From Bidens hawaiensis (lineage: Eukaryota > Streptophyta > Magnoliopsida > Asterales > Asteraceae), in assembly GCA_021521415.1 (NCBI GenBank), contig JAIQDT010000303.1, forward strand, positions 310,001 to 374,000: a stretch of 64,000 nucleotides of DNA, written 5' to 3'. The notes beneath the pieces were generated by a model. It had not been told where the DNA came from. It saw nothing but the letters and a program-made list of their open reading frames with translations, and made no database searches. The number at the start of each line of letters is the position of its first letter. The stretch's first letter is position 1. Positions 21,167 through 31,682 of this stretch are shown one piece after another. The translations under genes and the position numbers were made by a program.

Positions 21167-22436
21167 ATGCCACATCTTCGTTCGCACGGATTGTCGTTGG
21201 ATTGCTTTGGACCTACTTAGTTGAAGTCCGAAGCAAGTTCGTCATCGTCAGAAAAGCAACCGATCACCATAGATATCTCACCAAAGTCATCACCCGCAAG
21301 TTCACCACCACTGAGTCCCAGACCCATCCCAATGGCCGAAAATAACCGCACCGTTTGCCGACAAGCTTTTGAAGAGTTCCATGGAGATCACTCACCCATT
21401 ATCGCTCCCTGGATTGATAACCCTAACTCAGGGCAGATTCCGTCCTTCGTCATGACCAACATCACCCAACACCACGAATTTCATGGCCATGAAGATGAAG
21501 ATGCACCGGCACACATCAACCGTCTGACTCGTTTGTTCAAAATGTTTAATTTGCAAGGTGCTAATGAGGATGCGATCTTCCTTCAATTGTTCCCGTTTAC
21601 ACTTTTAGGTCATGCCACCACTTGGCTCGACTCGCAACCTGCTGAAGCATTCACCACATGGGAGGCACTTCGTAATGCATTTATCAAGAAGTACTTTCCA
21701 CCTGCTAAGGCCTCTCGCCTCCGTGATCAGATCCACTCCTTCCACATGGAGCCGAATGAGGCATATTACCAAGCTTGGGAGCGTTTTCAAAATCTGCTTT
21801 CCTGTTGTTCACAACATGGGCTCACACCTTGGGCCCTTGTTGAGAAGTTTTACAATGGGCTTACTTATGAGGCTCAAGCGAGGTTTCACAGCTGCTGGGG
21901 GTAATTTGATGGAAAAGGAGAATGTGACCGAGTGTAACGAGATGTTTGAAAGTTTCGCGCAATCTGAGTACGCGAAGAAGCCACGAGGCGGGAATTCAAA
22001 TCCCGTTACTAGTAAATCCTCATCTGCTCGAGGTGTACACCAGGTTAATCTAGATACTAGTATGACTGCTGCTTTGGAGAATCTCATCTGAGAGATAAAA
22101 GAGTTAAAGACTAAGGTGGAATAGTGTGAGATGTGTAGGGGTGGTCATGGTACCTTGGAGTTTCCATTGATGAACAATCAAGAAGTTGATTTTGTGGCTG
22201 GTCAGAACAGGTTCTTTAATGCTTACAACAACAAGAATCAGAACTGTAACAACTACAAGAATCAGAATCAGAATCAGAACCTGAATCAGAACCAAGGGCA
22301 AGGCAATTCAAATTGGTGTCCGGCCGGTGGACCACCTGGTTTCCAAGCTCCCTATAACAGTGGAAGTTCTAATGAGCAAAGTTCGGGTAATGGGAAAGAT
22401 TCGAGTGGTGGTATGGGAAGATTGGAATAAATGATG
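21167..22436 (+). pseudogene. gag region of element B
   Basis: The ATG at 21167 opens MPHLRSHG, preceded by a pyrimidine-rich TGTGTGTTTTTTAG. A TAG at 21218-21220 interrupts after 17 codons. The open stretch 21221-21904 holds the capsid part: FHGHEDEDAPAHINRL, FIKKYFPPAKASRLRDQI, FHMEPNEAYYQAWERF, TPWALVEKFYNGLTYE. After a frameshift near 21880 the frame continues with NVTECNEMFESFAQSEYAKK, a stop at 22089, a partial knuckle (ends CEMCRGGHGTLEF, where the last Cys of CX2CX3HX4C has become Phe) and an N/Q-rich tail to 22430. The same domain order occurs in element A. Loss of the final knuckle Cys and multiple stops mean it is dead. Confidence 0.85.
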
Positions 22437-23882
22437 CAGCAAATCCTTAATAGAGATCAAGTCACTCAAAAGACACTTGCTGATCATGATATGCTTTTGA
22501 AGAATCAACAATCAGCTATGCTCGACATGCAACGGACCATTGGTGATATTGCCCGACAATTGAATGAGAGACCACCGGGATAGTTTTCAGGTTCTACTCA
22601 ATAGAATCCGGCCGCTCAAATAAAAGCGATTACTACTTGTAGCTGGAGGGTTTTGGGTCCCGAGATGTGAAGGAATAAAGTTGAAGTGGAAGATGAGGAG
22701 GTGATGGATGAAGAGATCGAGATTGAAGTACCGGGAAAAGTGCAGAACATCACACCAGTTGCACCGCCAGTAGTAAAGAAGCCAGTTGAAGTCCCGCCAT
22801 CACCTGCGATTGACCACTCTCGTATCCCGTATCCCGCTCGCGCAAAACACCAGAAATACACGCCGGAGTATGGGCATTTTCTTGATATGTTCTGACAGTT
22901 GAAGATTAATCTCCCGTTCATTGAAGCCCTCCAACATATGCCGAAGTACGAGAAGTTTCTGAAAGACCGGTTGAAGAGGAAAGATAGGTTGGGGGAGGTG
23001 TCATCGATTCCCCTTATGGGAGATTGTTCGGCGGTAGTGGTGAACCGCGTGCCTGAGAAGTTGTTAGATCCAGGTGTGTTTACGATTCCGTGTTGGTTTG
23101 GTAGTGATGCGATGAGCCATGCATTGGCGGATTAGGGTGCAAGTATTAATTTGATGCCGTATTCTTTGTACCAGAAGATGGAGTTAGGCGAGATTACACC
23201 GACTCGCATGTCTTTGTCGTTGGCTGATCGTTCGATTAAATATCCGCGATGTATTATCGAGAATTTGCTAGTGAAAGTGGATAAGTTTGTGTTTCTGGTT
23301 GATTTTGTGGTGCTTGACATGGAGGCCGACGAGAAGGTTCCCATCGTTCTTGGTCGTTCGTTCTTACGTATTGCAAAAGCACTTATCGATGTGTATGATG
23401 GGAAGATCATGCTTTGGGTTGGTGATGAGAATGTTACTTATGATGTCGCGAGGTCGATGAAGCATCCGGGTGATCAAGATGATTTCAGTGGTCCATGCCA
23501 CTCGGTTTACTTTATTAACTCGTTTATTGTAGGTATCGTTAATTGTTTCGATTATATTTGTGGTACGGATCTCGTGGGCAGTAATGGTTTGGTTGATTGT
23601 GATGATTTGGGTGAGGATGAGTCGTGTGAGAACGATTCGCTTTGTGATGAGTTGGTTGAGATTTTGGGATTGTCCGAGATAATAGAGGTTAATGAGATCA
23701 GTAGTGAAAATAAGGCGGATTCGGTAGAGAAACCCGCTCCGTTAGAGTTAAAGGTACTCTCGTCACACTTGGAGTATGGTTATCTTGATGAGGGCTCGAA
23801 CTTGCCCGTTATTTTGTCATCCAAGATGACAGAAGAACAAAAGACGAAGCTGATTAAAGTGTTGAAACTACACAAGGGGTGA
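22437..23882 (+). pseudogene. gag end and protease region of element B
   Basis: After the gag tail (22437-22895, interrupted, with VEDEEVMDEEIEIEVPGK) the protease part runs 22899-23882. An amber TAG at 23133-23135 falls exactly inside the active site, in place of Leu in the Asp-Leu-Gly-Ala-Ser motif that is intact in element A, so no active protease can be made. The following open frame, 23151-23882, has NLMPYSLYQKME-type sequence, IVLGRSFLRIAKALID and the acidic C-terminal region that leads into RT. Confidence 0.85.
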
Positions 23883-24870
23883 TTGCATGGAGACTTTCCG
23901 ATATTCCAGGTATTAGCCCCGCTTATTGCATACACCGGATTTTAATGGAGGATGAGTACAAACCGGTGGTGCAACCACAAAGACGTCTCAATCCGAATTT
24001 GCAAGAGGTGGTAAAGAAGGAGGTATTGAAGTTGATGGATGCCGGGATGATTTACCCAATTTCCAATTCTCCATGGGTGAGCCCGACTCAAATTGTTCCA
24101 AAGAAGGGAGGCATGATCGTTGTGATGAATGAGAAGAATGAGCTTATCCCTTCACATACAGTTACCAGTTGGCGTTTGTGTATTGATTATCGGCGATTGA
24201 ATGATGCCACCCGGAAGGACCACTTTTCGTTTCCGTTTATTGATCAGATGTTGGAGCGTTTGGCAGGTCAGCAGTTTATTGTTTTCTTGACGGTTTTTCT
24301 TGATATTTTCAAATCCCCATTGCATCGGAACACCAAGAGAAGATGACTTTTGCATGTCCCTATGGCACATTTGTGTACCGTCGCATGCCGTTTGGACTAT
24401 GTAGCGCTCTGGCTACCTTTCAACGTTGTATGGTGGCCATTTTTCAGGATATGATTGAAACATCCATGGAGGTGTTTATGGACAATTTTTCGGTTTATGA
24501 TAATTCTTTCGATCATTGTTTGGTTAATCTTGAGAATATGTTGAAGAGGTGTATTGAAACGAAATTCATGTTGAAATGGGAAAAGTTCCATTTTGTGGTG
24601 ATGGAAGGGATGGTTTTGGGTCATAAGATCTTGAGAGACGGTATTGAGGTGGATCGGGCGAAGATTGATACTATAAGTATACTTCCTCCACCGATGAATG
24701 TGAAGGCGATTAGGAGTTTCTTGGGTCATGCGGGATTCTATCGGCAGTTTATCAAAGACTTTTCAAAATTTACTCGCTCGATGACCCGACTCCTCGAGAA
24801 AGATGTTCCGTTTATATTTGATGATGAGTGTTTGAAGGCGTTCATGTTTTTGAAAGAGAAGCTCATAAGT
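23879..24870 (+). pseudogene. Reverse transcriptase region of element B
   Basis: The reading frame 23879-24346 carries the RT start (RRLNPNLQEVVKKEVLKL, WRLCIDYRRLNDATRKDHF). After a frameshift, 24343-24993 carries FVYRRMPFGLCSALATFQRC, the catalytic segment and the connection (FLGHAGFYRQFIKDFSKF). The polymerase motif reads FMDN: the second catalytic Asp codon GAT has become AAT at 24484-24486, a G-to-A change that abolishes polymerase activity. Element A still has FMDD at this position. Confidence 0.88.
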
Positions 24871-25265
24871 GCTCCCATTATTTGTTCTCCCGATTGGAGC
24901 TTGCCGTTTGAGCTCATGTGTGATGCTAGTGATCATGCGGTTGGAGCGGTTTTGGGGCAAAGGCGAGATAAACATTTTCACCCCATCTATTAGGCTAGCA
25001 AAACGTTGAACGATGCATAAGAGAACTACACCACCACCGATAAGGAGCTTTTAGCCGTTGTTTTCACATTTGACAAGTTCCGCTCGTATCTCGTGCTTTC
25101 AAAGACCACCGTTTTCACCGATCATGCAGCTTTACGTTTCCTCTTTCAAAAGAAAGACATGAAGCCTCGTCTTATATAGTGGATTCTTCTGCTTTCCGAG
25201 TTTGACATCGAGATCAAAGATAAGAAGGGCGCGGAAAGCGTAGCGGCCAATCATTTATCCCGTCT
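24871..25265 (+). pseudogene. RNase H region of element B
   Basis: The frame contains FELMCDASDHAVGAVLGQ (first Asp), [15 protein letters not shown] (Glu), TDHAALRFL (Asp) and AANHLSRL, where the last Asp of the usual ADHLSRL is Asn through GAT to AAT. In-frame stops at 24991-24993, 25018-25020 and 25177-25179 interrupt it; the second and third replace Gln codons. RNase H would remove the RNA strand during reverse transcription. Confidence 0.85.
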
Positions 25266-26672
25266 AGGGACCCGAGGAGAGAAGAGTTGCGTGAGGAACA
25301 GATCGGTGATACTTTCGCTCACGAGTCGATCGATTTTGTTGTGGTTGAGAAGCAAGGTATGCCATGGTTCACTGATTTTTCTAATTATTTGGCTAATGGT
25401 TTTGTTTTGGAGGGTATGACTACGCAACAAAAGAGGAAGTTCTTCCGGGACGTTAATCGATATGTGTGGGATGACCCGTTCTTGTTCAAGATTGGTGGTG
25501 ATCGGATTCTGAGGAGACGTGTGACGAAAAAAGAAGGTTGGGATATTCTGAAGCATGTTCATGATGGGTTGACTAGAGGTCATCATGGTGCGCATGCGAC
25601 CACGCATAAGGTGTTTGATAGTGGGTTTTATTGGCTGACTGTTGTTAAAGATGCTGAGGAGTTTGTGAAACTTTGTGATTCGTGCCAAAGAGCAGGTAAT
25701 ATTTCTTCCAAGAATGAGATGCCTCAAAACCCCATATAAATTCTTGAAATTTTTGATGTTTGGGGCATCGACTTCATGGGACCGTTTCCCACATCGAACG
25801 GTAATAAGTACATTTTGGTAGCTATTGATTATGTGTCAAAGTGGGTGGAAGCCCAAGCATTGGCCACGAACGATGCACGAGGTGATGTGAGGTTCCTTAA
25901 GAAGTTGTTTACTCGTTTCGGTACCCCGAGAGCTATTATTAGTGATCGAGGCACCCATTTTTGTAATACCGTCATGGAGAAAGCGTTAGCTCGTTATGGG
26001 GTTACTCATCGTACCTCTACTGCTTATCACCCTCAAACGAATGGTCAAGTCGAGAATGCAAATCGAGGGGTGAAGAGGATTTTGGAGAAGACGGTTGGGG
26101 TTAGTCGGAAGGATTGGTCGGAGAAGTTAGATGATGCGTTGTGGGCATTCCGAACCGCGTACAAGACTCCGTTGGGTACTACACCATTTATGCTTGCTTA
26201 TGGTAAGTCTTGTCATCTTCCGGTTGAGTTGGAGCATCATGCTTATTAGGCATTGAAGACGGTGAATGTCGATCTCACCAAGGCCGCAAGGAAAAAGTAC
26301 ATTCAGATTCATGAGTTGGAAGAGCTTCGGGATGCCGCATACTCTCGATCATTGAACATCAAAGAAAAGACGAAAGCTCTACACGATCGACGTTTGAAAG
26401 GCGGAAAGGAGTTCAAGAAAGGCGACAAGGTATTATTATTTAACTCTCGTTTGAAGTTGTTCGTAGGAAAGTTGAGATCGAAGTGGACTAGACCGTACTC
26501 TATGAAAGAAGTTTTCCCGTATGGAGTGGTGGAGTTTAAAAATCCGGATAATGGAACATCTTGGAAGGTGAACGGTCATTGCTTAAAGCACTATCTTGGA
26601 GGACTGGAGGAATCCATCGAGATGGAGGAATCCATCGAGATGGAGGAAACTCCTCTCGATCCATCGCACTGA
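25266..26672 (+). pseudogene. Integrase of element B, without chromodomain
   Basis: 25287-25739 holds the N-terminal zinc-binding module: HVHDGLTRGHHGAHATTHK and CDSCQRAG. A TAA at 25737-25739 stands where Gln is expected. The core follows with [18 protein letters not shown] and NGQVENANR, so the D, D and E catalytic residues are all present. A TAG at 26247-26249 replaces Trp in HHAYxALKTVN. The C-terminal part 26253-26672 has ELEELRDAAY, RRLKGGKEFKKGDKVLLFN and a short tandem duplication IEMEESIEMEE. The absence of a chromodomain fits the Athila lineage. Confidence 0.88.
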
Positions 26673-27109
26673 ATTGTCACACATTGTTTTTGGGTAAAAA
26701 CTCAATTTTAGAGTTTGTATATTCTTTACTATTTTTACTCCTATTTTTATTTCTATTTTATTTTTATTTTTCCTTAAGTAACTAACATAGTTTTTTGTAG
26801 TTTTTATTTGTTTTTAAGTTTTGAAAGTTTTGAAGGAAGATAGTGTGAGATAGAAGATCCCCTTGAAGTCTAATGAAAAATTCAAGTGTGGGGATGGAGC
26901 AGTAGGAGCCATATACTTTTATAATTATTTATTTGATATTTTTATTTATGTTTATTAGATGGGTTGGTTGGTCTGGTCCTATGCTTTGAATGATTAATAT
27001 CTATCGAGGTTGATAAGACGAATTTTTAGATATTGTTCGTATTGTTGTTGCTTATGTTTGTGTACGAGAGAAAGGAGCTACTGGTTGTTGAGCACGTTCG
27101 GAGTTGGAG
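26673..27109 (+). other. 3' non-coding part of element B with purine tract
   Basis: About 440 bases after integrase contain AAGTGTGGGGATGGAG at about 26884, the same type of purine-rich tract found near the 3' LTRs of E and F. There is no env-like frame. The sequence ends at the E3 insertion. Confidence 0.6.
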
Positions 27110-29636
27110 TGTAAGACCCTGAATCCCGGGAGTCCTACAGTTGGTAATCATACAAGAAACTAAAACCAAGAAAAATTTTGTTTTATTTAAAACCGATTCA
27201 GTGTAAATAACAGCGGAATAATAAGTGCCAAGATTCCCAAAACTTAACAAAATTCCTTAAACTCAAGGCAACCTATTTCATTTTAAAAACTAGTTCATGT
27301 GAAAACGTTATAACTAATGTTTACGAGCCAGGAACTAGTCGCAAATCGATACGTTAAGTCATGTTCATACATTAACGGAATACTTTATTGATCATGGATG
27401 ATGAATACATTAAGCATGGAGAGAATCCGGCAGTATAACGTTACATAAGCATAAATATGGCACAGATCTCTATGCAAACTAACCATGGAAGGCCTATTTA
27501 TAGGCTGGAATCATTCGTTAGAACTGTAGTAACAAATGAGACCTCTCATTCGTTAACAAGGTTAACGAATAAGGTCTTTCCATAGCCCATTCGCTAAACA
27601 CCATTAGGGAATGGGTATACCTTAACGAATGAGCTACCATTCGTTACACAGTAGTAACGAATGGGCTCTTACATTAACGAATATGTCTAGTCTTTAACGA
27701 ATGAGGCCCATTCGCTAAACATCCTTAGCGAATGTGCCTTTATACATTAATATAAAGACTAAACTACCCCTATCCTATTCGAACAACTGCGGACACCAAA
27801 TCCGTGCACTTACAGTTCAGAGTACAAAATCAAAGGAAATTCACAAGCACAAAAACAAGTTCCCAAAAAACCGGGAAATATGCCCAAAACCAAATTTAAA
27901 TGCGTTAAATAATAACTTAAAAATAAACAGTCTTCGTTAATAATTTTCCCGACTAGCTATGACTTCAACCGACCGAGTAGTCTCGAGCACGTCCAAGCGG
28001 TAAGCATCCTCCTATTAACCTGAAACTCACACTAACATACTCACAAAGTCAGCTTGAGCTGAGTGGGTTAAGATTTAATAATTGACATCTATATAAATCA
28101 TTCCAAGGGTTTAAAATATAAAACGGGATATGAACAATTCGGTCATAATAAACGATAAGTCGTCATACTTATATATCTATATAATTATATCCCTATACAT
28201 AACATCCAAGTAATAATTAACATCAGGGTCGAGCATACGTACAACCCAAACATGTAACATTCCATCCAGATAATAAAATCAGGGTCGAGCACAGGTACAA
28301 CCCAAACACGTAACATTCCATCCAACGTATGCAAACACAAAGTAGGCATACGCAAACATACATAAATATCATCACAAGGCATACTCCATACAAGTAAGCC
28401 CATGCAAAATCATTTAATCGGTTCATCAAGCAAAATTAGTTCGGTGTGTATGCTAGCCCAAAACTTGAAAAGAGTGAAAAGGGGCATCATGAACTCGCCT
28501 GACACAAGGCACAAAATCACCACGAGCTGGAGAACTCCTAAGTATCCCCACAACTCCAACGCCTGTCGGTTTACACACAATCATTACTAACGCAACCGAA
28601 TGGACTCGTTTATCTTACGAGGCGTTCTAATATGGTTCAAGTTACCTAAAGCCTCGACCTCACCATGTTCGATTAAAACAGCCCCCGGGGCCTTATATTT
28701 ACCAAAACGACCCATAGTTACTCCCGATAACAAAGATTTCCCAAATTACCCCCGGAAGCAATAGGTGAGACCAACATGCGCGTTTAAGAGTTGTTTAGGA
28801 AATTAACGTCCAAATCAGCCCTGTGTGGACCCAATATGATAAATTCACAGCCAACAAGTCCACACGATGCTACACGAGTTGAATGGGTCGGTAACCCGCA
28901 AGCACAACGCACAAACTATTCAATAAACGCGAATTCACGTTGTACCGACCCGATTGAGTAACCGACAACCAATTCAGCCCCATTACCTTTAAAAATTATT
29001 TTCTTACAGCCCACAACTCATACCGAGGCTACAACATTCGAATTGGTTGTTAGTTCCCTCAAACAACGCGGACATCACAATTCACAAACTAGTTAACCGA
29101 ATACTAGTTTTGAAGCTACAACTAGTTGACCAATCAAACGAACACCAATGCACATTTTAAAGTATGTTATATGGGACATATCTAGGAAGATTGTGGTGCA
29201 AAAACCTTAGCTGAAACAGCCCCAAAACTTTCTAATTGGACAGCCACCCGGTAAGCCTAAAACAAGTGGTTTAACGATCAATACGTGATATATAAGGATG
29301 GTTTAAGGTGTAAAAGACTAGAGGGGGCATGGGACTAACCTTGAATTGAAGTTTTACATCCTAATCTTGGCTGAAAAAAGAAAAACGAAGGCTTGGGGTC
29401 TGCTCTAATTCCGATCGGCTGCTGGGGGGGGGGGGCTAGGGTTAGTTTTACGTTATAATATGAAATGTTACATTCCAGCCCCTTAATTAAGAAAGATTTA
29501 TCAACTTGAATAAAAAGTTAATTACTTTAACGTACCGGAAATATGAGAAAGTCACCGAGGAATGTCGGATAAATCCCGAGAGATGTACATACTTTACATG
29601 ATTTAAATTATTAATCGGAAATTAACGGGCGTTACA
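27110..29636 (-). repeat. 3' LTR of element E3
   Basis: 2527 bp. On the minus strand it starts TGTAACGCCCGTTAATTTCC at 29636 and ends ...GGGTCTTACA at 27110. It is the same family as the E2 LTR but longer. It contains a (G)12-13 run at about 29426-29438 and a motif array at about 27500-27750. Confidence 0.85.
27500..27750. repeat. Array of inverted CATTCGTTA / TAACGAATG motifs
   Basis: About ten copies of TAACGAATG, CATTCGTTA or CATTCGCTAA / TTAGCGAATG occur within 250 bp, in both orientations and forming short stems such as CATTCGCTAA...TTAGCGAATG at about 27709-27735. The array sits near the downstream end of the E3 LTR and is absent from the E2 LTR. Confidence 0.8.
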
Positions 29637-29650
29637 AGTCCACCCCCCTT
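29637..29650 (-). other. Polypurine tract of element E3
   Basis: On the minus strand AAGGGGGGTGGACT stands directly before the LTR start TGTAACGCCC, matching AAGGTGGGTGGACT before the 3' LTR of E2. Confidence 0.8.
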
Positions 29651-29691
29651 ATAATGGGATTCGTCCCCAAATCCCTATGCGACAGGAACAA

Positions 29692-30885
29692 CTACGGGTA
29701 GAGTTTCATCATCTCATCCTCAGACTCCCAAGTAGCCTCGGAACCCCTACGGTGCCTCCAATGCAACTTCACCTGCATAACCACCATATTCCTCAAACGC
29801 CTTTCCTGACGGTCAAGGATAGCGATAGGTTCTTCAACGTAGTTCAGTTTACTATCAAGCTCAATATCACCTAGAGGCACATGGGCCTCCTCGTCTGCCA
29901 GACATTTCCTCAAATGAGACACGTGGAAAGTGGGATGAATCCCCACAAGCTCCTCGGGCAAATCCAGTCTATACACTACTTCACCACCCCGAGACAAGAT
30001 ACGGAACAGACCAATGAACCTCGGACTAAGTTTCCCCCTCTTAAGAAAACAAAAAATACCCTTCCAAGGAGAAACTTTTAACATAACCCGATCACCAGCC
30101 TCAAACACAATAGGTCTTCGCCTTTTATCCGCATAGGACTTTTGACGATCCTGAGTTGCCTTCATAAAAGCCTTAATCTTATCTAGCTTCTCAGTCGTAG
30201 CTTCGACCACCTCTAAACTACCCAACTGTTTCTGACCAATGGAGCCCTAACAAACAGGAGTCCTACACCTCCGCCCATACAACATCTCAAACGGTGGCAT
30301 CCCAATCGTGGCGTGATAACTGTTATTATATGAAAACTTGACTAACGGTAAGTAACGATCCCAACTACCTCCAAAATCGATGACACAAGCCCGTAGCATA
30401 TCTTCGAGAGTCTGAATAGTCCTCTCGGATTGACCATCCTTCTGCGGGTGATAAGCGGTACTAATGAGGAGTTTGGTACCCATCTCCTCATGAAACTTCT
30501 TCAAAAACCTGGAGATAAAACGCTTATCTTTATCCGAAACAATAGATACCGGCACCCCGTGCCTAGAAACAATCTCACGAATAAATACATAGGCCAGCTA
30601 CTCGGAATTATAAGTTTCTCGAATCAGCAAGAAGTGAGCGCTCTTAGTCAATCTATCCACGATTACCCAAATGGTGTCATAGCTACCCTTAGGAGTACAA
30701 GGCAGTTTAGTCACAAAATCCATCGTAAGATGCTCCCACTTCCACTCTGGTATCTCCAGGGGTTGAAGTTTCCCGAAACGCTTCTAGTGCTCAGCCTTAA
30801 CTTGTAGACATGTCAAACACTTACTCACGTACTGAACCACCTGCAAGGCTTCATTCTGAACATAATCCAACGTGTAAGACCAACG
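29692..30885 (-). pseudogene. Integrase and chromodomain region of element E3
   Basis: Minus strand. 30555-30247 carries IVSDKDKRFISRF (second catalytic Asp) and TAYHPQKDGQSERTIQTL (catalytic Glu), then YGRRCRTPVC. 30225-29692 carries the C-terminal domain (KSYADKRRRPIVFEAGDRVM, HVSHLRKCLADEEAHVPLGD) and the chromodomain-like end (AILDRQERRLRN, WRHRRGSEATWESEDEM). A stop separates the two. Upstream, 30556-30885 contains the first core segment in broken frame, including a match to WEHLTMDFVTKLP. The N-terminal zinc-binding part is missing and the junction lies at a 26-bp direct repeat (30838-30863 and 30907-30932). Confidence 0.85.
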
Positions 30886-31283
30886 TTAAGACCCCAAATA
30901 CGTTCTCACCTGCAAGGCTTCATTCTGAACATTGGCTATCTGTTTCAAAATATCGGGCTTGAGAATAAGCTGGTAAGATTTCACGCGAATAGGTTTCGGT
31001 CTCTCCTTCCGGCTCAACGCATCGGCTACCACGTTAGCCTTACCGGGATGGTACATAATCTCCAAATCATAATCCTTAATCAATTCCAGCCACCGACGCT
31101 GACGAATATTCAGTTCCTTTTGCTCGAAGAAATACTTTAAGCTCTTATGATGGGTATAGATAACACAGGGAACACCGTACAAATAATGCCTCCACAACTT
31201 AAGCGCAAACACAACTGCCACCAACTCCAATTCGTGAGTAGGATAATTCGTCTCATGTGGCTTTAAATGCCGTGATGCATAAG
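30886..31283 (-). pseudogene. RNase H fragment of element E3
   Basis: The minus-strand frame reads [51 protein letters not shown] and [16 protein letters not shown]. The first catalytic Asp region is cut off: the frame ends at 31284, where the LTR of element E starts. The second half agrees closely with E2 at 36911-37240. Confidence 0.85.
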
Positions 31284-31682
31284 TGATGTGGTCTAAAATA
31301 TACATACTATTATATAAATATTTGTTACATTTTGAAGTACTTTTGAGTCATGTTTTTATTGAATATTATTCTATTTGTCTCATATTTGAATTTTAAAGTT
31401 TAAAAAGACAACAAGCTAAATGATGCATTTTTACTAGTTTGAGAGAAATGGGTAAAAAATTATGAAAGTAAAAAAATTATAGTTTATTGATTAATAATAA
31501 GTTATTATTTACATTTTTTTAATTAACCAAAATTTCTTTTATGATAAATGGCTTCAAATCTTACGTTCATGCATTTATATATAATAACTTTGACCTTTCA
31601 AAGTTATCTTTGAAAGCTTGTAATTGGAAGACACGAAAATATGCCTCTTAGATGTGAATTGATTTTGGGCTTGCATGTAAAC
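31284..31682 (+). repeat. 5' LTR of element E, first part
   Basis: It starts TGATGTGGTCTAAAATATAC exactly where the RNase H of E3 stops. It ends with TAAAC at 31678-31682, which is repeated at 54218-54222 as the E2 target duplication. The two parts together are 1864 bp, similar to the LTRs of B (1756) and F (1686). Confidence 0.7.

Larger units (their letters stand above)
19198..27109 (+). mobile_element. Athila-lineage retrotransposon, element B (5' LTR to integrase)
   Basis: Element B reads in order 5' LTR, tRNA-Asp-type PBS, gag, PR, RT, RNase H and IN on the plus strand, and is inserted into the integrase of element G. Its family is the same as element A. The part downstream of integrase is cut at 27109 by the insertion of E3, so its 3' LTR is not visible in the window and should lie to the right of the whole nest. 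Many stops, several of them CAA/CAG to TAA/TAG or TGG to TAG, make it inactive. Confidence 0.85.
27110..31283 (-). mobile_element. Tekay/Del-type chromovirus, element E3 (3' half)
   Basis: On the minus strand the order from right to left is RNase H, integrase with chromodomain, polypurine tract and 3' LTR. The protein sequences are close to those of E2 (for example the shared segment EEPIAILDRQERRLRN). The 5' half, including gag, PR, RT and the 5' LTR, is missing because element E begins at 31284. The base words next to the LTR end in element B are TGGAG (27105-27109), the expected left copy of a target duplication whose partner lies outside the window. Confidence 0.85.

Noticed and set aside
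22104..22511. Minus-strand frames opposite gag of element B
   Set aside because: They mirror the N/Q-rich tail and carry no motif of their own.
29426..29438. G-run as a G-quadruplex control element
   Set aside because: A single G run of 12-13 without further G tracts nearby; such a homopolymer is also prone to sequencing error.
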